Origin: ZC4RG42 sp036676355 | GTDB taxonomy: Bacteria > Pseudomonadota > Gammaproteobacteria > Burkholderiales > SG8-39 | DNA: 9,588 bases | Assembly (NCBI GenBank): GCA_036676355.1 | Contig: JAKFDA010000029.1 | Location: 1-9,588, forward strand | Reading direction: 5' to 3' | Part shown: piece after piece, positions 1 to 6,783 of the stretch | Layout of the letters: each line of letters opens with the position of its first letter | Numbering within the stretch: the stretch's first letter is position 1 | The notes under the pieces: generated by a model | Seen by the model: the letters and a program-made list of their open reading frames with translations, nothing else | The model's database searches: none | Told to the model about the DNA's origin: nothing | Program-made: the position numbers and the translations under genes

Positions 1-1
1 T

Positions 2-1033
2 GATGCGGATCGTGAAAACGAGGGCGATCTGGTGATCGCGGCGGATTTCGTCACGCCCGAGGCCATCAACTTCATGGCCCGATACGGGCGCGGCCTGATT
101 TGCCTGACCTTGACCGAGCAGCGCTGCCGCCAGCTCAATTTGCCGCTGATGGTGCGCGACAATCGCGCGCCGCTCGGTACGAATTTCACCGTGTCGATCG
201 AAGCGGCAAGCGGCGTGACCACCGGCATTTCGGCTTTTGACCGCGCCCGCACCGTGCAGGTCGCCGTCGCGTCCGACGCCAAACCGGAGGACGTGGTGCA
301 GCCCGGGCATATTTTTCCGCTCATGGCGCAGGGCGGCGGCGTGCTGGTGCGTGCCGGGCATACCGAAGCCGGCTGCGATCTGGCGCAACTGGCCGGATGC
401 AGCGCGACCGCGGTGATTTGCGAAATTCTCAAGGACGACGGCACCATGGCGCGCCTGCCGGACCTGATCGAATTCGCCGACGCGCACCATCTCAAAATCG
501 GCACCATCGCCGATCTGATCCGCTTTCGCAGCCAGCATGAATCGCTGGTCCGCCGCGTTACCGAACGCGTCGTCGAAACCGCGTACGGTTCGTTTCGTCT
601 GGTCGCTTATCTGGAAAAACTGTCCGGTGAAACGCATCTGGCGCTGGTGCGCGGCAATATCGATGCGCAGCAGGAAACGCTGGTGCGCGTGCACGAACCG
701 TTATCGGTACTCGATCTGCTCGATACCGGCGCCAGCGGGCATTCGTGGACCGTGCCGCAGGCGCTGACGCGCATCGCGCACGAAGGACGCGGCGTGCTGG
801 TGTTGCTCAATTGCGCCGAAAGCGCCGGACAACTGATCGAGCGCGTGGCTTCCAACGAAGTGTCCAAGAGCCCGGCAAAAATGGATCTGCTGACGCATGG
901 CATCGGCTCACAGATTCTGCGGGATCTTGGCGTAGGCAGGATGCGACTGATGGCGACGCAGCGGAAAATGCCGAGCATGGCCGGCTGGGAACTCGAGATC
1001 ACCGGCTATGTGCAACCTGAAACGAGCAACTGA
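2..1033 (+). CDS. ribBA: RibBA-like 3,4-dihydroxy-2-butanone 4-phosphate synthase with degenerate GTP cyclohydrolase II domain (5' end missing)
   Basis: The N-terminal half converts ribulose 5-phosphate to 3,4-dihydroxy-2-butanone 4-phosphate and formate, the four-carbon substrate of lumazine synthase in riboflavin synthesis. The gene is cut by the left edge; the frame is open from base 2, so the GTG at 32 is internal. Counting from the first visible codon (343 residues), the acidic loop R4-E-N-E-G-D9 and the HTEA motif (120-123) of the RibB active site are present. From about residue 195 the protein follows the GTP cyclohydrolase II fold (VRVHEP, HEGRG, IGSQILRDLGV), but the three zinc-binding cysteines and the GSxRCDC segment of true RibA are absent. 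The second domain is therefore probably not a working cyclohydrolase, as in the RibBX variants common in Proteobacteria. The ribH start codon follows after two bases, so translation is likely coupled. Family assignment is sure; loss of RibA activity is inferred. Confidence 0.95.
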   Translation, partial: DADRENEGDLVIAADFVTPEAINFMARYGRGLICLTLTEQRCRQLNLPLMVRDNRAPLGTNFTVSIEAASGVTTGISAFDRARTVQVAVASDAKPEDVVQPGHIFPLMAQGGGVLVRAGHTEAGCDLAQLAGCSATAVICEILKDDGTMARLPDLIEFADAHHLKIGTIADLIRFRSQHESLVRRVTERVVETAYGSFRLVAYLEKLSGETHLALVRGNIDAQQETLVRVHEPLSVLDLLDTGASGHSWTVPQALTRIAHEGRGVLVLLNCAESAGQLIERVASNEVSKSPAKMDLLTHGIGSQILRDLGVGRMRLMATQRKMPSMAGWELEITGYVQPETSN

Positions 1034-1035
1034 GC

Positions 1036-1497
1036 ATGAATGAACTCGCCTCGAAGCTCGACGGCGCGGGACTGCATATCGCGGTCGTCCGCGCGCGCTT
1101 CAACGAAAACGTCGGCAGCGAATTGCTTGCCGCCTGTCTCGCGCGCCTGCAGGAACTCGGCGTGGCGGAGCGCGACATCACCGTGTTGTCGGTGCCGGGC
1201 GCGCTCGAAGTGCCGCTGGTGTTGCATCGACTCGCCGACAGCCGTCGCTATCACGCGCTCATTGCGCTCGGCGCGGTGATTCGCGGCGAGACCTATCATT
1301 TCGAAATTGTCAGCAACGAGTCGGCCGCCGGCATTACGCGCGCGCAACTCGACACCGGCGTACCGATTGCCAACGGCATTCTTACCTGCGAGACGGACGA
1401 ACAGGCGGCCGAACGCACCAACGTCAAGGGGCGCGATTGCGCCGAAGTCGCGGTCGAAATGGCGAACCTGCTGCGCGCAATCGCTGCGCCGCGCTGA
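1036..1497 (+). CDS. ribH: 6,7-dimethyl-8-ribityllumazine synthase
   Basis: This enzyme condenses 5-amino-6-ribitylamino-uracil with 3,4-dihydroxy-2-butanone 4-phosphate to form lumazine, the penultimate step to riboflavin, in the cytosol as a pentamer or icosahedral capsid. The 153-residue length is normal. Visible hallmarks are F22 in the ARFN substrate-stacking loop, SVPGALEVP at 52-60, GAVIRGETYHFE at 79-90 with the catalytic histidine H88, SNESAAGI at 93-100, and R127 in EQAAERT, which matches the phosphate-binding arginine of Bacillus subtilis RibH. The start lies two bases after the ribBA stop and has no good ribosome binding site, which fits translational coupling to ribBA, the gene supplying its four-carbon substrate. 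I see no anomaly. Confidence 0.98.
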   Translation: MNELASKLDGAGLHIAVVRARFNENVGSELLAACLARLQELGVAERDITVLSVPGALEVPLVLHRLADSRRYHALIALGAVIRGETYHFEIVSNESAAGITRAQLDTGVPIANGILTCETDEQAAERTNVKGRDCAEVAVEMANLLRAIAAPR

Positions 1498-1552
1498 AAT
1501 TCTCATCTCGGCGCGATGTGCGCGCCCGAGCAAACGTGGAGAAATCTGAATC

Positions 1553-1993
1553 ATGAAGTCGGCACGCCGCCGCGCCCGCGAGTACGCGGTGCAAGGGTTT
1601 TATCAATGGCAGCTCGCCGGCAGTACGGTGGGCGATATCGAGCGCACGCTCGCCGAGGACGAACATTTTGCCGATGCCGATGCCGACTATTTCGCCCAGT
1701 TGTTGCGCGGGACGCTGCAGGATGTCGGTGCGCTGGAACAGCAACTGAGCACGGCGCTGGATCGCAAGCCGGAAGAACTGTCCCCCATCGAACGTGCCAT
1801 TCTGCTGCTTGCGACGTACGAATTCGTTCACGCGCCGGAGATTCCTTATCGCGTGGTCATCAACGAGGCGATCGAACTGGCGAAGACATTCGGCGGTACC
1901 GACGGGCACAAATACGTCAACGGGGTGCTCGACAAACTCGCTCCCACGTTGCGGCCGCACGAGAAAAGCGGCAACCGCAAACGCCAAGGATAG
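1553..1993 (+). CDS. nusB: Transcription antitermination factor NusB
   Basis: NusB pairs with NusE (ribosomal protein S10) and binds boxA RNA, promoting antitermination of rRNA operons. The 146-residue protein is all-helical in character and shows the family signature: an arginine-rich N-terminus with ARRRAREYAVQGFYQW (4-19), LSPIERAILLLATYE (76-90), and the strongly conserved PYRVVINEAIELAKTFGG (98-115) followed by HKYVNGVLDKL (119-129). A GGAG at 1538-1541 lies 11 bases before the ATG, slightly far but usable. The basic C-terminal tail (KSGNRKRQG) is variable in the family. nusB directly after ribH is a widespread arrangement in Proteobacteria and suggests one transcript, with 55 bases between the genes. 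Confidence 0.97.
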   Translation: MKSARRRAREYAVQGFYQWQLAGSTVGDIERTLAEDEHFADADADYFAQLLRGTLQDVGALEQQLSTALDRKPEELSPIERAILLLATYEFVHAPEIPYRVVINEAIELAKTFGGTDGHKYVNGVLDKLAPTLRPHEKSGNRKRQG

Positions 1994-2019
1994 CGACTAC
2001 GCACGCCGATGACGCAGCC

Positions 2020-2982
2020 ATGACGCCCGAATTTGCACTCATTGAACGCTATTTCACTCGTCCGGTGCGCAAGGCGCTGCTCGGCGTGGGCGACGACTGC
2101 GCGCTGGTGCAGACGCCGCCCGGCATTGCGCTCGCCATCACCACCGACATGCTGGTATCCGGCACACACTTTCTGGCGGATGCCGACCCGCGCCTGCTGG
2201 GACATAAATCGCTGGCGGTGAATTTGTCCGATCTTGCCGCCATGGGTGCCGAGCCGGAATGGTTCACGTTGTCGCTAGCCATGCCCGCCATCGATGACGA
2301 ATGGATCGCTGCTTTCGCCGACGGATTGCTGGCGCTGGCCGATGCGCATGACATCGAACTAATCGGTGGGGATACCACGCGCGGGCCGCTCACGATTTCC
2401 ATTACCGCGGCCGGCACGGTGATCGCCGCGCAGACATTGCGTCGCGATGGTGCATCCATCGACGAAGACATCTGGGTGTCGGGTACGACCGGCGACGCGG
2501 CGCTCGGATTGGCGCATCTGCGGGGGAGTGTCGCACTCGACCCCGAGGCGCGGCGCCATTGCATTGAACGTCTGCAGCAGCCGCAGCCGCGCATTGGACT
2601 GGGCAAAGCTTTGCGTGGCATTGCCACCGGCGCAGCGGATGTTTCCGACGGCTTGCTCGCCGATCTGGGTCATATCCTCGAGCGTTCGCGCGTGAGTGCC
2701 GAAGTGCAATTTGACTTGTTGCCGCGCTCGCCGGCGCTGCAATCCTGCCCCGATCAGGCGCTCGCCACCGCGTGTGTCGTCGGCGGTGGCGACGATTACG
2801 AATTGGTTTTCACCGCACCGACGGAACGGCGCGAAGCGGTCGTGGCTGCGGGTGCCGCGGCCGGCGTACCGGTCACACGCATCGGCCGCATCGTCACCGG
2901 AGCGCCGCACGCGCAGCTGCTCGATGCCGCAGGCCGGCCGATGGCCGTGGGTTCGGCCGGCTTCGATCACTTCGCCGTCTGA
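2020..2982 (+). CDS. thiL: Thiamine-monophosphate kinase
   Basis: ThiL phosphorylates thiamine monophosphate with ATP to give thiamine pyrophosphate, the active cofactor. The 320 residues match the PurM/AIR-synthase-like fold: GVGDDCALV (22-30) with the metal-binding aspartates, TTDMLVSGTHF (41-51), KSLAVNLSDLAAMGA (63-77), GGDTTRG (116-122), DVSDGLLADLGHI (207-219) and GGGDDYELV (255-263). The same frame is open far upstream (ATG at 1516), but that stretch overlaps all of nusB out of frame and has no ThiL similarity. The start at 2020 (MTPEFALIERYF) gives the standard N-terminus and the usual length. No clear Shine-Dalgarno is seen, and nusB ends only 26 bases earlier, so it is probably cotranscribed with nusB. 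Confidence 0.97.
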   Translation: MTPEFALIERYFTRPVRKALLGVGDDCALVQTPPGIALAITTDMLVSGTHFLADADPRLLGHKSLAVNLSDLAAMGAEPEWFTLSLAMPAIDDEWIAAFADGLLALADAHDIELIGGDTTRGPLTISITAAGTVIAAQTLRRDGASIDEDIWVSGTTGDAALGLAHLRGSVALDPEARRHCIERLQQPQPRIGLGKALRGIATGAADVSDGLLADLGHILERSRVSAEVQFDLLPRSPALQSCPDQALATACVVGGGDDYELVFTAPTERREAVVAAGAAAGVPVTRIGRIVTGAPHAQLLDAAGRPMAVGSAGFDHFAV

Positions 2983-2983
2983 G

Positions 2984-3463
2984 ATGCGCCTCACACCCGC
3001 CTTCATGCTTTCGCACCCAGCGCATTTCATTGCGCTGGGATTCGGCACCGGCCTCGCGCCGCTCGGCCCGGGAACGGTGGGGACGTTGCTCGCGATCCCG
3101 CTTTATGTCGTGCTGCGCGGGCGCTTCACCGCGCTCGAAGTACTCGCGCTGTGTGTGCTGCTGTTCATCGGCGGCATCTGGGCCTGCGGTCGCACCGGGC
3201 GGGATCTTGGTGTATCCGATCACGGCGGCATGAACTGGGATGAAATCGTCGCCTTTCTCGCGGTGCTGACTTTCATACCCGAGACGTGGACGTGGCAGCT
3301 TGCCGCTTTCGTGTTGTTCCGCCTGTTCGATATCGTCAAACCGCCGCCCATCCGGCGCATCGATACACATGTGAAAGGGGGGTTCGGCGCCATGCTCGAC
3401 GACGTATTCGCCGCCTTCTATACCCTGTTGGTACTCGCGATCGCGACGGCCGTGCTGAGGTAG
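2984..3463 (+). CDS. pgpA: Phosphatidylglycerophosphatase A
   Basis: PgpA removes phosphate from phosphatidylglycerol phosphate to make phosphatidylglycerol at the inner membrane. The 159-residue protein shows GFGTGLAPLGPGTVGTLLA (19-37), the metal-site region HGGMNWDEIVAF (80-91), FRLFDIVKPPPIRRID (112-127) and GGFGAMLDDVFAAF (132-145), all characteristic of the family. Hydrophobic stretches at about 34-44, 50-66, 87-98, 105-116 and 143-157 fit a small multi-span membrane protein. The frame is open upstream to 2696, but that part overlaps thiL; the ATG at 2984, one base after the thiL stop, gives the normal N-terminus. A thiL-pgpA pair with near-overlapping ends is common in Proteobacteria and implies coupled translation. 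Confidence 0.96.
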   Translation: MRLTPAFMLSHPAHFIALGFGTGLAPLGPGTVGTLLAIPLYVVLRGRFTALEVLALCVLLFIGGIWACGRTGRDLGVSDHGGMNWDEIVAFLAVLTFIPETWTWQLAAFVLFRLFDIVKPPPIRRIDTHVKGGFGAMLDDVFAAFYTLLVLAIATAVLR

Positions 3464-3503
3464 CGGTAACGACCATCCTCGGCACTCATTCGGAGATTCC
3501 CTG

Positions 3504-3986
3504 ATGGATCGCGAACTGGATGATCTCGCGCGGCGTATCGGACAGGCGCTGCAGCAGCGCAAGCTCATGCTCGCGACCGCGGAGTCCTGCACCGGCGGCG
3601 GCATCGCCCGGGCATTGACCGAAATCGCCGGCAGTTCGGCGTGGTTCGAGCGCGGCTTCGTCACCTACTCGAATGAATCCAAGCAGGAGATGCTCGGCGT
3701 CGCGGCGCAGACGCTCGCGCGTCATGGCGCGGTGAGCGAAGCCGCCGCATGCGAAATGGCGGCGGGCGCGCTGCAACACAGTCGCGCGCAAGTCGCGCTG
3801 TCGGTGACCGGGATCGCCGGACCCAGTGGCGGTAGCGCGGATAAACCGGTCGGCATGGTCTGTTTCGCCTGGGCGATCGGTGCGCACACGCTCGTTGCGC
3901 AAACACAGCATTTCAACGGCGATCGAGCACAGATACGCCGCCTCGCGATCTTCGCCGCGCTGGAGGGGCTGCTCGCACAGCTATAG
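3504..3986 (+). CDS. pncC: Nicotinamide-nucleotide amidohydrolase (CinA C-terminal domain family)
   Basis: PncC deamidates nicotinamide mononucleotide to nicotinic acid mononucleotide, recycling the NMN released by NAD-dependent DNA ligase. The 160-residue protein is the stand-alone C-terminal domain of CinA without the N-terminal COG1058 half. Signatures are TAESCTGGGIA (25-35) with the conserved serine S28, GFVTYSNESK (51-60) with invariant Y55 and K60, and SVTGIAGPSGGSADKPVG (100-117). A good ribosome binding site, GGAG at 3492-3495, lies eight bases before the ATG. The 40-base gap from pgpA suggests the same transcript. In many bacteria this gene is directly followed by recA; here a MEMO/AMMECR1/radical SAM cassette lies between them. 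Older annotations call it a competence/damage-inducible protein, which overstates what is known. Confidence 0.95.
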   Translation: MDRELDDLARRIGQALQQRKLMLATAESCTGGGIARALTEIAGSSAWFERGFVTYSNESKQEMLGVAAQTLARHGAVSEAAACEMAAGALQHSRAQVALSVTGIAGPSGGSADKPVGMVCFAWAIGAHTLVAQTQHFNGDRAQIRRLAIFAALEGLLAQL

Positions 3987-4050
3987 CGCATGTGCCGAAA
4001 CTCCGCCCTGCCGCGCTTGTCCCTCGTTCATTGCTCGAGAGGAACCGGAC

Positions 4051-5421
4051 ATGCAGGCAACGCGTCCCGCCGCCGTGGCGGGCCTGTTCTATCCCGCCGT
4101 GCGCGGCGTGCTCGATGCCGAACTGCGCACATTGTTGAGCGCGGCCAACGAGGTACAGCGCAGCGACGGGCCGAAGGCGATCATCGCGCCGCATGCGGGT
4201 TATGTTTACTCGGGTCCGATTGCGGCCGAAGCCTACGCGCAGTTGCGCGGCGCACGCGAAGCGGTGAAACGCGTAGTGTTGCTCGGGCCGTGTCATCGCG
4301 TTGCCGTGCGCGGCCTCGCCTTGCCGGGCGTGACGGCGCTGGCGACACCGCTGGGCGATGTGCCGGTCGATCAGGCGGCCATTGGCGCCATCGAAGATCT
4401 GCCCCAGGTGGTGACTTCGCCGCTGGCGCATGCGCGGGAACACTCGCTCGAAGTGCAACTCCCTTTTCTGCAGACGATGCTGGACGATTTTGCCGTGGTT
4501 CCGCTGGCGGTCGGCGATGCGACGGCGGACGAGGTGGCCGAAGTACTTGACCGCTTATGGGGCGGAGCGGAAACGCTCATTGTCGTCAGTTCCGATCTTT
4601 CGCATTACCACCCGTATCAGGAAGCGCGCGCCATCGACGCACATACCTGTCGCGAAATCCTGAGTTTCGATGCTCGGATCGATCATGAGCAGGCTTGCGG
4701 CGCGACGCCCATTGCAGGCTTGCTGGTCGCCGCGCGACGGCGCGACATGCAGGTCGAGTTGCTCGATCTGCGCAATTCCGGCGATACGGCGGGCGATCGC
4801 GATCGCGTGGTCGGTTACGCCGCGTTCGCATTTCGCGCCGCCTCATCGGGCGATGCCGACCAGGACAAGAACAAAGGCCGCGTGCTGTTGCAGCTTGCGC
4901 GAGCAGGCATCCATGCGGCGCTCGGCGGCCCGGCGGTCGATCTGCCCGACACCGGTTTCTTGCGCGAACCGGGCGCGACTTTTGTCACTTTGGTGCGGCA
5001 GGGAGAATTGCGCGGCTGTATCGGCACCATCGAGGCCTATCGATCGCTCGGTGAAGACGTGATCGTCAATGCGCGTCTTGCCGCGTTGCAGGATCGGCGT
5101 TTTCACCCACTGAGGATCGAAGAGCTCGATTCGGTCGATATCGAGGTTTCGTTGCTGTCCCGGCCGGAAACCGTGCCTTTCAAAACCGAGGACGATTTGT
5201 ATGCGGCGCTGCGGCCAGCCCTCGACGGCGTGATCCTTCGCCATGAAGGGCGCAGCGCGACTTTTCTGCCGCAGGTATGGGAACAGTTGCCCGACCCGCG
5301 CCAATTCGTTGCCCAACTGCGGCACAAGGCGGGTCTGCACGACGTGCCGCCCGAGTTGTGCGCGGTGCAGCGTTACGGCGTGGACAAATGGCGCGAGATC
5401 GATTTCGGAACGAAGGGTTGA
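4051..5421 (+). CDS. amrB-amrA: AmmeMemoRadiSam system fusion protein: MEMO1-like domain (AmrB) plus AMMECR1 domain (AmrA)
   Basis: This 456-residue protein joins two members of the AmmeMemoRadiSam system in one chain. Residues about 5-262 are the MEMO1 family (extradiol-dioxygenase-like fold): APHAGYVYSG (46-55) with H48, GPCH with H82, EHSLEVQLPFLQ (130-141), SSDLSHY (180-186) with D182 and H185, and ACGATPI with C216. H48, H82 and C216 correspond to the His/His/Cys metal site of human MEMO1. After a short polar linker (about 264-275), residues 276-447 are an AMMECR1 domain with the hallmark LRGCIG at 320-325. The frame is open back to 3826 but overlaps pncC there; ATG 4051 has AGGA at 4040-4043 seven bases upstream and gives the normal N-terminus. 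The radical SAM partner follows 49 bases later. The biochemical role is, as far as I know, unassigned; a joint modification reaction with AmrS is inference. Confidence 0.94.
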   Translation: MQATRPAAVAGLFYPAVRGVLDAELRTLLSAANEVQRSDGPKAIIAPHAGYVYSGPIAAEAYAQLRGAREAVKRVVLLGPCHRVAVRGLALPGVTALATPLGDVPVDQAAIGAIEDLPQVVTSPLAHAREHSLEVQLPFLQTMLDDFAVVPLAVGDATADEVAEVLDRLWGGAETLIVVSSDLSHYHPYQEARAIDAHTCREILSFDARIDHEQACGATPIAGLLVAARRRDMQVELLDLRNSGDTAGDRDRVVGYAAFAFRAASSGDADQDKNKGRVLLQLARAGIHAALGGPAVDLPDTGFLREPGATFVTLVRQGELRGCIGTIEAYRSLGEDVIVNARLAALQDRRFHPLRIEELDSVDIEVSLLSRPETVPFKTEDDLYAALRPALDGVILRHEGRSATFLPQVWEQLPDPRQFVAQLRHKAGLHDVPPELCAVQRYGVDKWREIDFGTKG

Positions 5422-5470
5422 CGGTGGTGTCCGTATATCCAGTAAAAACCGCACGGTTGGTGAATAACGA

Positions 5471-6556
5471 ATGGAAACGCTGAAGAAAGAAAATTTTCCG
5501 GGTCGCTGGTGGCACCGGCTCGACGACGGGCGTATCCAGTGCGATCTGTGCCCGCGCGACTGCAAGCTGCATGAAGGCCAGCGCGGTGCATGTTTCGTGC
5601 GGCAGCGCGAGGGCGACCGCGTGGTGCTGACGACCTATGGTCGCTCGTCCGGTTTCTGCGTCGATCCGGTCGAGAAAAAACCGCTCAATCATTTCTATCC
5701 CGGCACTTCGATTCTGTCGTTCGGTACGGCGGGGTGCAATCTGGCGTGTAAGTTCTGCCAGAACTGGGATATCAGCAAGTCGCGCGAAATGGACACGCTG
5801 ATGGATCGGGCGTCGCCGGAAAAAATCGCCCAGGCGGCAGCGGAACTCGACTGCAAGAGCGTCGCGTTTACCTACAATGATCCGGTGATTTTTGCCGAGT
5901 ACGCGATGGACTGCGCCGACGCCTGTCGCGAGCGCGGCATCCAGAGTGTGGCGGTTACCGCCGGCTATATCGGAGCGGTCGCGCGGCGCGATTTCTACGC
6001 CAAAATGGACGCCGCCAACGTCGATTTGAAAGGCTTCACCGACGACTTCTACTTCAAACTCTGCGGCGCGCACCTGCAACCGGTGCTCGATACGCTGACG
6101 TATCTGAAACACGAGACCGATGTGTGGTTCGAAATCACCACGCTGCTGATTCCGGGCAAAAACGATTCGGACGAGGAACTCAACGCGCAGTGCGCCTGGA
6201 TCGCGCGCGAACTCGGGACGGGTGTGCCGCTGCATTTCACCGCCTTCCATCCCGATTACAAAATGGACGACCTTCCGCCCACGCCGGCGGCTACGCTGAC
6301 TCGTGCGCGCCGCATCGCCCTGGACCACGGACTGGAGTACGTCTATACCGGCAACGTGCACGACACCGAGGGCGGCACGACTTTCTGCTCGGGTTGCGAG
6401 GCACCGGTCATCGTGCGCGACTGGCATCGCATTTTGCAGTACGGCCTTGATGATGCCGGCCGTTGTCTGAGCTGTGGCACTGCGCTACCCGGGCGCTACC
6501 AGCACTTCGAACGGGCGCACGGCCCGCGTCGCATCCCGGTGCGGCTTGCCGCCTGA
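5471..6556 (+). CDS. amrS: AmmeMemoRadiSam system radical SAM enzyme
   Basis: A 361-residue radical SAM protein of the COG1180 group (related to glycyl-radical-enzyme activases), the third member of the AmmeMemoRadiSam system. The [4Fe-4S]/SAM motif CxxxCxxC is C89-NLA-C93-KF-C96, followed by QNWDIS. The N-terminus has the family pattern CDLCPRDCKL with C24, C27, C31 and then C41, and the C-terminus carries two CxxC pairs (C306/C309 and C332/C335), suggesting extra metal or cluster sites. LDCKSVAFTYNDPVIFAEY (126-144) and NVDLKGF (183-189) are typical. GGTGA at 5459-5463 is a plausible ribosome binding site seven bases before the ATG. It is probably cotranscribed with the preceding MEMO-AMMECR1 fusion. 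Older databases often label it 'pyruvate formate-lyase activating enzyme', but no glycyl radical enzyme is nearby, so that name should be avoided. The substrate is unknown. Confidence 0.95.
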   Translation: METLKKENFPGRWWHRLDDGRIQCDLCPRDCKLHEGQRGACFVRQREGDRVVLTTYGRSSGFCVDPVEKKPLNHFYPGTSILSFGTAGCNLACKFCQNWDISKSREMDTLMDRASPEKIAQAAAELDCKSVAFTYNDPVIFAEYAMDCADACRERGIQSVAVTAGYIGAVARRDFYAKMDAANVDLKGFTDDFYFKLCGAHLQPVLDTLTYLKHETDVWFEITTLLIPGKNDSDEELNAQCAWIARELGTGVPLHFTAFHPDYKMDDLPPTPAATLTRARRIALDHGLEYVYTGNVHDTEGGTTFCSGCEAPVIVRDWHRILQYGLDDAGRCLSCGTALPGRYQHFERAHGPRRIPVRLAA

Positions 6557-6574
6557 GACGAGCAACTTGCCCGC

Positions 6575-6626
6575 TTGTACCGAACAGCAAAAATACTGTA
6601 TACATTAACAGTTAGCATGTTATGAT
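6575..6626 (+). promoter_or_regulatory. Candidate recA promoter
   Basis: TGTTATGAT at 6618-6626 is an extended -10 element (TG, one base, then TATGAT at 6621-6626). A weak -35, TATACA at 6599-6604, lies 16 bases upstream and inside the LexA box, so LexA binding would block RNA polymerase. An alternative is TTGTAC at 6575-6580 with TATACA at 6599-6604 as the -10, spaced 18 bases. Either would give a 5' leader of roughly 120-150 bases before recA. The region is clearly more AT-rich than its surroundings. The assignment is by eye. Confidence 0.6.
6594..6613. promoter_or_regulatory. LexA-binding SOS box of recA
   Basis: CTGTATACATTAACAG at 6596-6611 matches the enterobacterial-type LexA operator CTGT-N8-ACAG exactly, with an AT-rich alternating core and flanking TA before and TT after. 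It lies about 170 bases upstream of recA and overlaps the candidate promoter, the expected place for repression. It is the direct sequence evidence that recA here is SOS-controlled, by a LexA of the gamma/betaproteobacterial specificity rather than the alphaproteobacterial or Gram-positive one. Confidence 0.9.
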
Positions 6627-6742
6627 CCGTCCGGCTCATCTCCTGAGTCAGCACCGACTGCACACTACCGGCTGATCTGGACGCGCGCAGTCGCCACAGG
6701 TCGAAATCGGGGCAGACGCCTCTTGTTCGAACGCTTGTTCAT

Positions 6743-6770
6743 GGGAGAATACCGTGCACTCTGATAAGGA
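6743..6770 (+). promoter_or_regulatory. Two competing ribosome binding sites for recA
   Basis: GGGAG at 6743-6747 lies six bases before a GTG at 6754, an ideal spacing. AAGGA at 6766-6770 lies 13 bases before the in-frame ATG at 6784, which is on the long side. The ATG yields the canonical RecA N-terminus, while the GTG adds ten residues (MHSDKDLTHI). Sequence alone does not settle which is used, and both might be. Confidence 0.55.
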
Positions 6771-6783
6771 CCTCACGCACATC

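Noticed and set aside
1516..2019. Upstream extension of the thiL frame, making a 488-residue protein
   Set aside because: The extra part overlaps all of nusB in another frame, is arginine-rich and has no ThiL similarity. ThiL has its normal length from 2020.
2696..2983. Upstream extension of the pgpA frame
   Set aside because: It lies inside conserved thiL sequence in another frame; the ATG at 2984 gives the usual PgpA start.
3826..4050. Upstream extension of the MEMO-AMMECR1 frame
   Set aside because: It overlaps the 3' end of pncC out of frame. The ATG at 4051 has a good ribosome binding site and gives the standard MEMO N-terminus.
5418..5446. TTGACG at the end of the fusion gene as a -35 element for a separate amrS promoter
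   Set aside because: No acceptable -10 hexamer lies 16-18 bases downstream (AGTAAA or GTAAAA only), so an independent promoter is not supported.
5180..6427. A 415-codon open frame on the minus strand opposite the MEMO-AMMECR1 fusion and amrS
   Set aside because: It is antisense to two clearly conserved genes, is arginine-rich with low-complexity composition, and shows no family motif. Long antisense frames are expected from GC-rich codon use.
5471..6556. Annotation as pyruvate formate-lyase activating enzyme
   Set aside because: The N- and C-terminal cysteine patterns and the MEMO-AMMECR1 neighbour indicate AmrS, and no glycyl radical enzyme gene is present in the window.
6643..6651. CTGAGTCAG palindrome in the recA leader
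   Set aside because: It is only four bases per arm and isolated, and can occur by chance; no second copy or flanking structure supports an operator or hairpin.
6741..6764. A seven-codon open frame (MGEYRAL) overlapping the GTG start of recA, as a possible leader peptide
   Set aside because: No ribosome binding site precedes it, its first codons coincide with the ribosome binding site for the GTG, and no attenuator-like structure is apparent.
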